The notes below the pieces were generated by a model. It saw only the letters and a program-made list of their open reading frames with translations, searched no databases and had not been told where the DNA came from. Both the position numbers and the translations under genes were made by a program. Of a stretch of DNA of 64,000 nucleotides, positions 1-7,926 are shown in pieces. Each line of letters opens with the position of its first letter. Position 1 is the first letter of the stretch. Source of the DNA: QFNR01 sp043842855 (GTDB lineage Bacteria > Pseudomonadota > Gammaproteobacteria > Burkholderiales > Neisseriaceae); contig JBBPJF010000001.1 of NCBI GenBank assembly GCA_043842855.1, forward strand, positions 380,042-444,041, in the 5' to 3' direction.

Positions 1-394
1 CAGATCGATTAAGCTTCTTAAATTGATTTACTTCTCGCTTTAGATGGCTGATTGCTTTATCGTAAAGCAGCTGGTAATCCTCTTTGGCAAAAGCAACCAA
101 CAGCTCTCCCCTCTGAACTTTCTGAGTATCTTCTACCATTAACTTACTTACTGTACCAGTCAGCTGAGCATTAACCTGAACACCCATTCCACTCACATAG
201 GCATCTTCTGTTGTTACTTCGTAGCGCCAGCGTGATAAATACAGTATTAGGAATATTATTATTGCTAGGCCTAATACAAAAGTTGCGACAAACATACTTT
301 TAAGTCGCTTACTTTTGCCAAGCTTACTCGACTTAGACCGGTCAGTTACGTTCTCAGAAACAGAAAATTTTCTCTCTTCGTTTTCTTTATCCAT
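1..394 (-). CDS. HlyD/EmrA-family membrane-fusion protein, N-terminal part (cut by window edge)
   Basis: An open frame runs from an ATG at 394 to the left edge without a stop, giving 131 codons of the N-terminus. The translation has a charged, Lys/Ser-rich cytoplasmic tail (about residues 1-32), one hydrophobic segment rich in Ile/Leu/Val (about 33-54), then TTEDAYVSGMGVQVNAQLTG, which is the usual start of the periplasmic barrel-sandwich (biotinyl-lipoyl-like) hybrid of EmrA/HlyD adaptors. The following DTQKVQRGELL matches the V.dNq.VkkGdvL pattern of the family, and the fragment ends entering the alpha-hairpin. Such adaptors link an inner-membrane drug exporter to an outer-membrane channel. 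The partner transporter would lie beyond the left edge. It is divergent from rsmA. Family assignment is fairly sure; the substrate is unknown. Confidence 0.8.
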   Translation of the reverse strand, partial: MDKENEERKFSVSENVTDRSKSSKLGKSKRLKSMFVATFVLGLAIIIFLILYLSRWRYEVTTEDAYVSGMGVQVNAQLTGTVSKLMVEDTQKVQRGELLVAFAKEDYQLLYDKAISHLKREVNQFKKLNRS

Positions 395-514
395 TTTACT
401 TCAGCTAGTCTTCTCTTTTACGATACTAAATATTAGTCTAATAAACTCAAAATTACCGGATTACTGAGATAAACCACTATAAAACCACCTTTCCTTAGAT
501 AGACTCTAATGGAC

Positions 515-544
515 TTGAAGGTGCCTGGTGGATTGTGCTAAGAT
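515..544 (+). promoter_or_regulatory. Candidate sigma-70 promoter upstream of rsmA
   Basis: TTGAAG at 515-520 and TAAGAT at 539-544 are separated by 18 bases and lie about 95 bases upstream of the rsmA start, in the spacer between the divergent adaptor gene and rsmA. The match to -35/-10 consensus is moderate. It was identified by eye only. Confidence 0.35.
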
Positions 545-637
545 CCACCGGCCTGGCGTCACGCGTCGGATCAAGTAACCTTAGCGCCTGAGCCCGTACT
601 TTTTTAAGTTCTCTTACTGCTCTAAAAATTTGGCCCT

Positions 638-1417
638 ATGAATTATCTAGCTAAGAAAAGATTCGGTCAGCACTTTCTGCAAGATGATTATCTCATACAC
701 TCCATTATAAAACTTATTGATCCTTCACCCTCGGAAACGCTTGTGGAAATTGGCCCGGGGAGAGGAGCCTTAACTAAGCCCCTTTGTCAGCTAGTCGAGC
801 ACCTGCACGTCATTGAGCTGGATAGGGATCTGATTCATTTCCTACAGCAGACTTCCTATTCGCAGCAGCTCATTATACATCATCAAAATGTTTTAACCTT
901 TGAGTTTCAAACTTTGCCAGCGCCTTATAAAATTGTAGGCAATCTTCCTTACAACATTTCTACTCCCCTCCTCTTCTACTTGCTTCAGTACGAGAAGTTT
1001 ATTCATAGCACTTATTTTATGTTACAAAAGGAGGTTGCTTTACGTTTAACCGCGAAACCAGGAACCTCTCAGTTTAGCAAATTGAGTGTCTTATTGCAGT
1101 ATCACTTTGATATTGAAATTTTATTAAACGTTCCAGCTGACGCTTTTGTCCCAAAGCCCAAAGTAGAGTCTGCTGTTATACGCATGATTCCCCGTCCTCC
1201 CCCACTAAAAGCAAAAAATTGGCAGCAATTCTCTCGATTGATCACCCACGCTTTCCAAATGAAGCGAAAAACTATTTTCAACAATTTGCGTTCCTTAGTG
1301 TCAAAAGAGGAATTGCTTAATCTAGATATTGATCCCCAGCAACGCCCCGAAACTATTTCTATTGAAAAGTATGTGCGTTTGAGTAATTCACTCTCTAATA
1401 GAAACAAGACAAGCTAA
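638..1417 (+). CDS. rsmA: 16S rRNA (adenine1518-N6/adenine1519-N6)-dimethyltransferase RsmA (KsgA)
   Basis: This 259-residue protein dimethylates two adjacent adenines in the 3'-terminal hairpin of 16S rRNA during late 30S assembly, using S-adenosylmethionine. The sequence shows FGQHFL at 9-14, the SAM-binding motif EIGPGRG at 37-43, an acidic ELD at 60-62 for the ribose, and the catalytic NLPY at 102-105. The C-terminal RNA-binding helical domain begins near PKPKVESAV. Length is normal for the family (about 260-275). The start at 638 puts FGQHFL at the usual distance from the N-terminus; no clear Shine-Dalgarno precedes it. The usual neighbours pdxA, surA or apaG are absent. Confidence 0.97.
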   Translation: MNYLAKKRFGQHFLQDDYLIHSIIKLIDPSPSETLVEIGPGRGALTKPLCQLVEHLHVIELDRDLIHFLQQTSYSQQLIIHHQNVLTFEFQTLPAPYKIVGNLPYNISTPLLFYLLQYEKFIHSTYFMLQKEVALRLTAKPGTSQFSKLSVLLQYHFDIEILLNVPADAFVPKPKVESAVIRMIPRPPPLKAKNWQQFSRLITHAFQMKRKTIFNNLRSLVSKEELLNLDIDPQQRPETISIEKYVRLSNSLSNRNKTS

Positions 1418-1495
1418 ATAGTTGTAATTAGCGTACGATAAAGGTATTAAAATTTAGAAGTTTAAAAACACTTCCCTTTATTGGAGTTATCTGTG

Positions 1496-2386
1496 ATGAG
1501 TTTTACTATTGAAACACTCATTGAGCTCTTCCTAGAACATCTTTGGTTAACAGAACAACTTTCTGCTAATACACTGAAGTCTTATCGATACGACCTATAC
1601 AAACTTGATCGACGACTTACCCAGCAAAATTGTAACCCTCTGACCGTTGACCGGTATTCACTTGCACAAGCTCTATTTGATAACCAAGAAAAGAAAAGCT
1701 CTCAAGCTCGCGCTTTATCGGCCAGTAAAAAATTCTTTGCTTTCCTCTATCTAGAAAAACACCGCCCAGATAATCCAACTCTAGAACTTAAATCTCCAAG
1801 GAAAGCGAAAGACCTACCTCCTATTCTCACTGAACATGCCGTTGAAACCTTACTTAGCCTTCCCAATACTTCAACGCCTCATGGCTTAAGAGATAAAGCC
1901 TTGTTGGAATTCCTTTATGCAACTGGTATGAGAATTTCTGAACTTATCCACCTACAGCTTAATGAAATTGATCTTAACCGAGGAGTACTGAGTACTATTG
2001 GCAAAGGCAACAAACAGCGAATTCTTCCCTTTGGAGAAGTAGCAAACGAATGGTTAGTACGCTATCTTAAAATAGCAAGACCTCGTCTGCTTAAAAATTA
2101 TCGCTGTGATAGCTTATTCGTTAGTCAAAAAAGAGGAGCTATGTCGCGACAATTAGCCTGGATGATCGTTAAAAGATATGCCCTCGCTGCGGGGTTTGAA
2201 GATATTAGTCCTCATACCCTTCGTCATGCTTTTGCCACCCATCTACTTCATCATGGAGCAGATTTACGAGTTGTACAGTTGCTGCTGGGACATGCAGAAA
2301 TCAATTCCACTCAGATCTATACTCATGTCGCTAATGAACGCCTAAAATCTATCGTTGATCAGTTTCATCCAAGAAGCAAAGGCTGA
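1496..2386 (+). CDS. xerD: Site-specific tyrosine recombinase XerD
   Basis: XerD acts with XerC at dif to resolve chromosome dimers at the division septum. I place the start at the ATG at 1496 (296 residues) because GGAG at 1483-1486 lies 9 bases before it; an in-frame TTG at 1481 would have to contain that ribosome site. The N-terminal SAM-like core-binding domain covers about residues 5-95 and the catalytic domain about 110-290. The catalytic set is complete: Arg146 (ATGMR), Lys170 (GKGNK), His240 and Arg243 (HTLRH), His266 (LLGHA) and Tyr275 (TQIYTH). The segment GADLRVVQLLLGHAEINST is more typical of XerD than of XerC. Confidence 0.93.
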   Translation: MSFTIETLIELFLEHLWLTEQLSANTLKSYRYDLYKLDRRLTQQNCNPLTVDRYSLAQALFDNQEKKSSQARALSASKKFFAFLYLEKHRPDNPTLELKSPRKAKDLPPILTEHAVETLLSLPNTSTPHGLRDKALLEFLYATGMRISELIHLQLNEIDLNRGVLSTIGKGNKQRILPFGEVANEWLVRYLKIARPRLLKNYRCDSLFVSQKRGAMSRQLAWMIVKRYALAAGFEDISPHTLRHAFATHLLHHGADLRVVQLLLGHAEINSTQIYTHVANERLKSIVDQFHPRSKG

Positions 2387-2516
2387 ACTAGTGCCACACC
2401 CCGCCTAGGCAGCAAATCTTAAAATTTGTTGTTTTTCTATATTATACTTAAGTTGTGTTTGACTAATAGCGGTCGAGTATATCACTTTTATCTGTTTATT
2501 CCTGAGGAAATGCATA

Positions 2517-2996
2517 ATGATTTATCAACATCTCGCAGTAGCAATAGACGATAGCAGGACATCTTTCTTGGCGCTTGAGCATGCTATTAGGCTAGCTAAA
2601 ATAACCCAGGGGCGGTTAATCCTTATCACTGTCGTTAGCCCTGCAGAATTCATAGCACTGTCACCAGAAATTATCCCTTATGAAAACTATAAGTTAGCAG
2701 CTGAAGCTGAGGGAAAAAAACTATTAGAAAAAGCTACCCACTTCATCCAAAAAGCAGGTTTACAAAAAATTGATCAAGAAATTATTATAACTTCCCAAAG
2801 TCCGTCTGCTATGGCGAGTAAATTGCTTCATCGTGCAGAAGCCTTGGGAGCACAAATACTTGTATTAGGCACTCACGGCCGAACCGGTTTGAAGCATCTG
2901 CTAGTAGGAAGCTTTGCTGAAACAGTCATGCGCCAGGCGAAGCTCCCTCTGCTTATTCTACCCTCAAAGTTAGATAAGCAAGACAATAAAGATTAA
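2517..2996 (+). CDS. Universal stress protein, UspA family
   Basis: This 159-residue single-domain Usp protein has the alpha/beta nucleotide-binding fold. The N-terminus (HLAVAIDDSRTSFLALEHAI) matches the usual Asp-containing first strand and helix. The C-terminal GTHGRTGLKHLLVGSFAETV carries the G-x2-G-x9-G-S/T ATP-binding motif, so this is likely an ATP-binding type (UspFG/MJ0577-like) and not the non-binding UspA type. A GAGGA at about 2502 precedes the ATG at suitable spacing. These proteins help survival under starvation or redox stress; no specific partner can be read from the context. It converges on the asparaginase gene. Confidence 0.9.
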   Translation: MIYQHLAVAIDDSRTSFLALEHAIRLAKITQGRLILITVVSPAEFIALSPEIIPYENYKLAAEAEGKKLLEKATHFIQKAGLQKIDQEIIITSQSPSAMASKLLHRAEALGAQILVLGTHGRTGLKHLLVGSFAETVMRQAKLPLLILPSKLDKQDNKD

Positions 2997-3021
2997 GTCC
3001 TCATAGACTCTTTCCTCTAGC

Positions 3022-3067
3022 GCCCCCTCCCGGCAAGCTTCTTAGGAAGTGAGGCGGCCTGATTTTT
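3022..3067 (+). terminator. Possible terminator between usp and ansA
   Basis: GCCCCCTC at 3023-3030 can pair with GAGGCGGC at 3051-3058 (one mismatch), enclosing a small CTTC-TTAG-GAAG hairpin, followed by CTGATTTTTG. The loop is asymmetric and the T tract short, so this is tentative. It would serve the plus-strand usp gene in a convergent spacer. Confidence 0.3.
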
Positions 3068-3080
3068 GTCGGGGTAAGTG

Positions 3081-4100
3081 CTATCTCCCAGCATCCATAG
3101 CTTCTAGGATTCTTTGGATAAAACTTTTCCGTTCCAGTGGATGCTGATAAAGACTCAGAGCCAATTGGGTTACTACGTACACTAGCTCAAAGGTTGCGGA
3201 TAAGCCGCTAATACACCCCATGGCTAATAGTTTCTTGCCAGGCCCATATTCTCCTCCCACTCTACCCCTAAGTACTTGAGTTACATTTAAAATAGGAATA
3301 CCTCGAGCTAGATGATAATTAAGTTCCTTGCATAAAGCGCCTGTTACTGGAATATTCCCATTTCCAAAGGTCTGTAGAATGATAGCATCCCATAACTGGC
3401 TAGCTATTATCTTACTCATAGCCCACTGATTACCTGGGGCCACCCATAAAGTACAGACTCGAGTATCATTACGAAACTTAGTCAAGGGTCCTGGTAAGCC
3501 TGCAATTTTTGACATGGAGGACCTAGGCTTTCCTTTAGGGTAATACCAACGCTTTAACTTATAGCTGTACTGTGCTAAAGCCTGATTATGTGGGGTGCAA
3601 AAAGCATTTTTTTCTCGTGTACTGACTTTGACACAATCCTCTGCAGCCCAGAGCTTGCAATTAAAAACTACAAAAACACCTTCTTGTAAACTTTCTAGAG
3701 CTGAACAGGCGCTAATTAAATTGGTTTCCCCATCAGAAGTAGGGCTGTTTATAGGCTCCATTGCGCCTGTTAGTATAATTGGTATTGTAGAATTACTATA
3801 AAGTATGCTCAGCATAGCAGCAGTGTAAGCCAACGTGTCTGTGCCATGCAAAATGATTACGCCCTGATATTGCTCTAAGTCCCGATTGATTAATTCTATC
3901 CAACGATTCCAACAATTGAAGTCTAGTGCGCTAGAATCAATCAATGGTTCATCTGTGTATAACATTATTTTCTGGTTTGAGAACCGGGATAGTAGAAAGC
4001 GCTCAATAGCGTCAGCATCAGGCAGCAGACCGTCAGCTGTAGATTTCATACCGATCGTGCCACCGGTATAGATCATCTTAATAGAGTGAATCTTTCGCAC
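3081..4100 (-). CDS. ansA: L-asparaginase, type I (AnsA-like)
   Basis: The 339-residue protein hydrolyses asparagine to aspartate and ammonia. It shows the first active-site signature IYTGGTIGM near residue 10 and the second HGTDTLAYTAAML around residue 85, which together supply the two catalytic Thr residues and the Thr-Asp pair. There is no signal peptide and the length is close to E. coli AnsA (338), supporting the cytoplasmic low-affinity type I enzyme over the periplasmic AnsB. The start appears to be GTG at 4098-4100; an internal ATG at 4074-4076 would leave only one residue before the first motif strand and is less likely. It stands alone, convergent with usp and divergent from the LytTR regulator. 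Confidence 0.92.
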   Translation of the reverse strand: MRKIHSIKMIYTGGTIGMKSTADGLLPDADAIERFLLSRFSNQKIMLYTDEPLIDSSALDFNCWNRWIELINRDLEQYQGVIILHGTDTLAYTAAMLSILYSNSTIPIILTGAMEPINSPTSDGETNLISACSALESLQEGVFVVFNCKLWAAEDCVKVSTREKNAFCTPHNQALAQYSYKLKRWYYPKGKPRSSMSKIAGLPGPLTKFRNDTRVCTLWVAPGNQWAMSKIIASQLWDAIILQTFGNGNIPVTGALCKELNYHLARGIPILNVTQVLRGRVGGEYGPGKKLLAMGCISGLSATFELVYVVTQLALSLYQHPLERKSFIQRILEAMDAGR

Positions 4101-4157
4101 CTTGTACTTTATGCCTATAATTAGATATTTACTGTCCCTAATTCTAAGCTGAAAACT

Positions 4158-4886
4158 ATGTTAAGTGCTATTATTTTAGAGGATGAGATACTGGCCCAGG
4201 AAAGATTAAAGCTTCTTTTGAAGGATAACAAAGTGGCTGTGCTAGAAACGTTCAAAAGCGCTAGCTCAGCTTTAATTTGGTTGGAAGGACACGTTACCGA
4301 CATTATATTTGTGGATATTGGTTTGCCTGAAATAAATGGAATCGAGTTTGTCCGGCAACTTCGGCAAAAAAAAATTTCTGCTGCTTCAGTAATTTTCTCC
4401 ACTGCTTATGATAATTTCGCTGTTGAGGCTTTTACCTTGAATGCTACCGACTATTTGCTTAAACCCATTCGTGCTAAACGCCTGAAGGAAGCTCTCAACA
4501 AAATTCCCAATTATCAACAGGAAAAAGAAAATGGTTTCCACTTTTTTAAAATACAACTTAAGAAGAATTTACTGAAAATACCGTGGCAGAAAGTTGTCTA
4601 TCTACAAGCCGAGGATAAAAGCGTGTTTCTATTTACCGTTCAACAAGAAATCTATGAGTTACCCTATAGCCTAACTTACTGGGAAAATCAGTTGCAGGAT
4701 AAGGCTATTAGAATACATAGGAATACTTTAGTAATAAAACCTATGTTAGAGGCCCTCGTTAAACGGGAAATTAATAACCACCTTAAATGGCATGCTAAAA
4801 TTGCCAACAGTGACTTGCTACTACCTATTAGCCGTAGACAACTTAGTCAAGTACAGCAACAATTCTATGAAACTGCTACACCATGA
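4158..4886 (+). CDS. LytTR-family response regulator (AlgR/LytR-like)
   Basis: This 242-residue two-domain regulator has an N-terminal receiver with acidic pocket Glu8/Asp9, phosphoacceptor Asp53 (FVDIGLP), Thr82 (FSTAYD) and Lys102 (DYLLKPI), followed by a LytTR DNA-binding domain at about residues 130-238 (start KIPWQKVVYLQAEDKSVFLF, later IRIHRNTLVIKPML). All phosphorelay residues are present. No histidine kinase is encoded in the window, so the sensor is unknown. Its stop codon overlaps the obgE start as ATGA (4883-4886), so the two are probably translationally coupled. AlgR relatives often sit near argH or hemC; this location is different. Confidence 0.92.
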   Translation: MLSAIILEDEILAQERLKLLLKDNKVAVLETFKSASSALIWLEGHVTDIIFVDIGLPEINGIEFVRQLRQKKISAASVIFSTAYDNFAVEAFTLNATDYLLKPIRAKRLKEALNKIPNYQQEKENGFHFFKIQLKKNLLKIPWQKVVYLQAEDKSVFLFTVQQEIYELPYSLTYWENQLQDKAIRIHRNTLVIKPMLEALVKREINNHLKWHAKIANSDLLLPISRRQLSQVQQQFYETATP

Positions 4887-5971
4887 ACTATATTGATGAA
4901 GCTGTGATCGAAGTCATAGCTGGAGACGGAGGCGATGGTGCCGTTAGCTTTCGCCGTGAAAAATTTGTCCCTAAAGGTGGGCCCGATGGCGGAGATGGCG
5001 GCAAGGGAGGCAGCATTTTTGCTTTGGCAGACCATAATCTAAATACTCTTTTTGAATATCGCTTCAAAAGAATTTTTCGTGCACAAAGGGGGGAAAAAGG
5101 CCAGGGAAGTAATCGATATGGTAAAAGTGCTAAAGACGTTTACCTCAGGATGCCCGTAGGTACTGTTATCAAAGATTATGAATCCCAGAGCCTTTTGGCC
5201 GATCTGACTCACACTCAACAAACTGTATGCTTAGTTAAGGGAGGGAAAGGAGGCTGGGGTAATGTTCATTTCAAGTCTTCTACGAATCGAACTCCTAGGC
5301 AATTTACTCGGGGAGAAACGGGAGAAATCAAACGCCTGAGCTTGGAACTGAAGCTAATGGCTGATGTTGGACTATTGGGGCTTCCCAATGCTGGGAAATC
5401 TACTTTTATCCGAGCAGTTTCAGCTGCACAACCAAAAGTTGCAGATTATCCCTTCACTACACTTTATCCAACTTTGGGTGTAGTCAGACTTGAACCAGAT
5501 AAACATTTTGTCGTGGCCGATATTCCTGGCCTTATCGAGGGTGCAGCTGAGGGGGCTGGTTTAGGTCATCAATTCTTGAGACATCTTACTCGAAACAACT
5601 TATTACTGCATATCATTGATATTGCCCAACAGGATAGCTCACACGATCCTGCTGTCCAAGCTATAGGGCTTTTGAAGGAATTAAAAAAATTTCAAAAAAC
5701 CTTATTTGAAAAACCTCGGTGGATCGTTTTTAATAAAATAGACCTCTTAGATGCTACTACAGCAGAAATAAGGAAAAAACATGTTTTGCAAAGTCTACTT
5801 GCAGAATGCCTAGTAGCCCCTGATATTCCTACCTTCAGTATAAGTGCTATGCACAAAACTGAATTACAACCTTTACTGCTTGCTATCAGTAACTATCTAA
5901 AACAACTTAAAACTAGCTTAGTCGATCCCTTAGCAGAGAAACCAGATTTGATCTCTTCCAAACTAAGTTAA
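4883..5971 (+). CDS. obgE: GTPase ObgE/CgtA
   Basis: This essential GTPase acts in 50S subunit assembly and stress response. The 362-residue protein has the Gly-rich Obg fold (about 1-158, many GGDGG and GGKGG turns) and the G domain with G1 GLPNAGKS (166-173), G3 DIPGLIEG (213-220), G4 NKID and G5 SAM. The C-terminal tail is short, as is common outside enterics. In most proteobacteria obgE follows rplU-rpmA; here it follows a LytTR regulator with a 4-base overlap, and neither ribosomal gene is nearby. Confidence 0.97.
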   Translation: MNYIDEAVIEVIAGDGGDGAVSFRREKFVPKGGPDGGDGGKGGSIFALADHNLNTLFEYRFKRIFRAQRGEKGQGSNRYGKSAKDVYLRMPVGTVIKDYESQSLLADLTHTQQTVCLVKGGKGGWGNVHFKSSTNRTPRQFTRGETGEIKRLSLELKLMADVGLLGLPNAGKSTFIRAVSAAQPKVADYPFTTLYPTLGVVRLEPDKHFVVADIPGLIEGAAEGAGLGHQFLRHLTRNNLLLHIIDIAQQDSSHDPAVQAIGLLKELKKFQKTLFEKPRWIVFNKIDLLDATTAEIRKKHVLQSLLAECLVAPDIPTFSISAMHKTELQPLLLAISNYLKQLKTSLVDPLAEKPDLISSKLS

Positions 5972-6036
5972 AAATAATTTGAAAGATTAGTGAGTGAACA
6001 GTAACATTAGCACCACTGAATTTTCCCCTGTTATTT

Positions 6037-7461
6037 ATGTTAAAAATTTACAATAGCCTCACTAAGCAGAAAGAAGTATTTAAGCCACTTGATCCCCAAC
6101 GGGTGCGTATGTACGTCTGTGGTATGACTGTATATGATTATTGTCATTTGGGACATGCCCGAGTGATGGTAGTCTTTGATGTAATTGCCCGTTGGCTCCG
6201 GACCCTTGGTTACCCCTTAACTTACGTCAGAAATATCACTGATATAGACGATAAAATTATTACCGTAGCTAAAAACTCACAGAAGGATTATAAAGAGGTA
6301 ACCGCTTTCTTTATCAAGGCTATGCATGAGGACTCTAGAGCCCTGGGTGTGCTCTCCCCGGATAGGGAGCCTAGGGCTACTGATTATATTCCTCAAGTTA
6401 TCCAAATGATTGCAACCCTGATACAAAATCAAAAGGCTTACGTAGCGGATAACGGTGATGTTTACTATGCTGTGCGGAGTTTCGCTGCTTACGGCCAATT
6501 ATCAGGAAAACATTTAGAAGAGCTAAGGGCTGGGGAACGAGTAGAAATTAATAGTGCCAAGAGAGATCCACTGGATTTTGTTCTCTGGAAGCAGGCAAAA
6601 CCCGATGAACCATCTTGGTCGAGCCCATGGGGAAAAGGAAGACCAGGCTGGCATATTGAATGCTCTGCTATGAGTGCTAACTTGCTTGGAGAAAGTTTTG
6701 ACCTACATGGAGGGGGGATCGACTTACAATTTCCCCACCATGAAAATGAGTTAGCACAAAGTTGCGGAGTGTTCCCATCCCTGTGTAATTTTCAGCATAT
6801 TGATCATCAAAGATGTATCCAAAGCCATGTCAGGTACTGGTTGCATAATGGCTTTGTTCGAATTAATAATGAGAAAATGTCAAAATCCCTAGGTAATTTC
6901 TTTACTATTCGAGAAATATTAGGCCAATATTCTGCTGAAGTATTAAGATTTTTCTTGCTTCGGACTCACTATAGAAGTCCCTTAAACTATTCTACTCAAC
7001 ATCTCCAAGATGCTAAGAATGCCCTGACTCGTCTTTACAACGCCTTGAAACATACTTCTGTAGATTCCTTTCTCCATCTACGTTTAGACCATCAGGCAAA
7101 TCGCTATACTCGGGCTTTTTTTGACGCAATGAATGAAGATTTCAACACAACTGAAGCCCTTTCTGTTCTATTTGAATTGGCAGGTGAAGTCAATAGGACG
7201 AATGATCCACAGTTAGGCGGCTATCTAAAACTTCTAGGGGAAACACTTGGACTTCTGCAACAAGCTCCTAATGAATTTCTTCAATCTCAGAAAAGTGTGA
7301 CTCAACTCGATACAGACCGTATAGAAAAACTTATTCAAGAAAGAACACTAGCTCGACAGAAAAAAAATTGGGCTGAATCGGATAGAATCAGAGACTACCT
7401 GCTGGAACAGAATATTCTTTTAGAAGATTCTGCCCAAGGTACTACCTGGCGATATAAGTGA
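6037..7461 (+). CDS. cysS: Cysteinyl-tRNA synthetase
   Basis: This class I synthetase has 474 residues. It shows HLGH (37-40), KMSKS (280-284) and the four zinc ligands that select cysteine: Cys28, Cys209 (IECSAMS), His234 and Glu238 (FPHHENE). The C-terminal DALR and anticodon-binding regions follow. An oddity: between AQS (240-242) and the conserved YWLHNGFV there are roughly 13-14 more residues than I remember in proteobacterial CysS, and this insert contains two extra Cys and two His. The frame is continuous and all core motifs are present, so the enzyme should be functional. Confidence 0.96.
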   Translation: MLKIYNSLTKQKEVFKPLDPQRVRMYVCGMTVYDYCHLGHARVMVVFDVIARWLRTLGYPLTYVRNITDIDDKIITVAKNSQKDYKEVTAFFIKAMHEDSRALGVLSPDREPRATDYIPQVIQMIATLIQNQKAYVADNGDVYYAVRSFAAYGQLSGKHLEELRAGERVEINSAKRDPLDFVLWKQAKPDEPSWSSPWGKGRPGWHIECSAMSANLLGESFDLHGGGIDLQFPHHENELAQSCGVFPSLCNFQHIDHQRCIQSHVRYWLHNGFVRINNEKMSKSLGNFFTIREILGQYSAEVLRFFLLRTHYRSPLNYSTQHLQDAKNALTRLYNALKHTSVDSFLHLRLDHQANRYTRAFFDAMNEDFNTTEALSVLFELAGEVNRTNDPQLGGYLKLLGETLGLLQQAPNEFLQSQKSVTQLDTDRIEKLIQERTLARQKKNWAESDRIRDYLLEQNILLEDSAQGTTWRYK

Positions 7462-7926
7462 AGTGTACTGCCATGTACTGGCTATAGTTGAAGTGTGCCT
7501 CTACCCCTTAACAGAGCAACTACTTTAGCTTCTAGCAGAGCTGTTGCCTGGATAAAATTATTTAATTGAGTAAATGACAATCCAGCTCAGAACGCCGATT
7601 CTACTGGGTTGTGCTTCTCCCTAAAATTCCGTAATTTACAACTGACATTACTTCTCGAGGGGGCGGGAGGCACGTATACCTATGCCTTATTGGTATTCTC
7701 TTACATGACGTCTTTTAGTCTATTTTGCCCTCGGAGTCTGCTTCTTCAATTAAACTTATTTCAGCTCCCCTAGTTAAAAAAACCATAGAAGACCCCATCC
7801 TTAAGAGATTGCCTTTAGATTCGCAAGCCCTCCTAAACTAATAAGCTTAGGTGCAGAACTACAAAACTAAATAGTAAATACCTTCTTCAAATTTTATCTC
7901 TCGTAACATGAGAAAAGCTTATTTAC
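7462..7926. other. 465-bp spacer between convergent cysS and dnaE
   Basis: I see no RNA gene, clear terminator or conserved coding sequence here. The only protein-like stretch is a minus-strand mini-frame at 7715-7798 (27 codons from an ATG, ending SEGKID), lying downstream of dnaE. It has no convincing ribosome site and I do not call it a gene. Confidence 0.5.

Noticed and set aside
7715..7798. 27-codon minus-strand frame downstream of dnaE with protein-like sequence
   Set aside because: No spaced Shine-Dalgarno, too short, no recognised family; could be chance.
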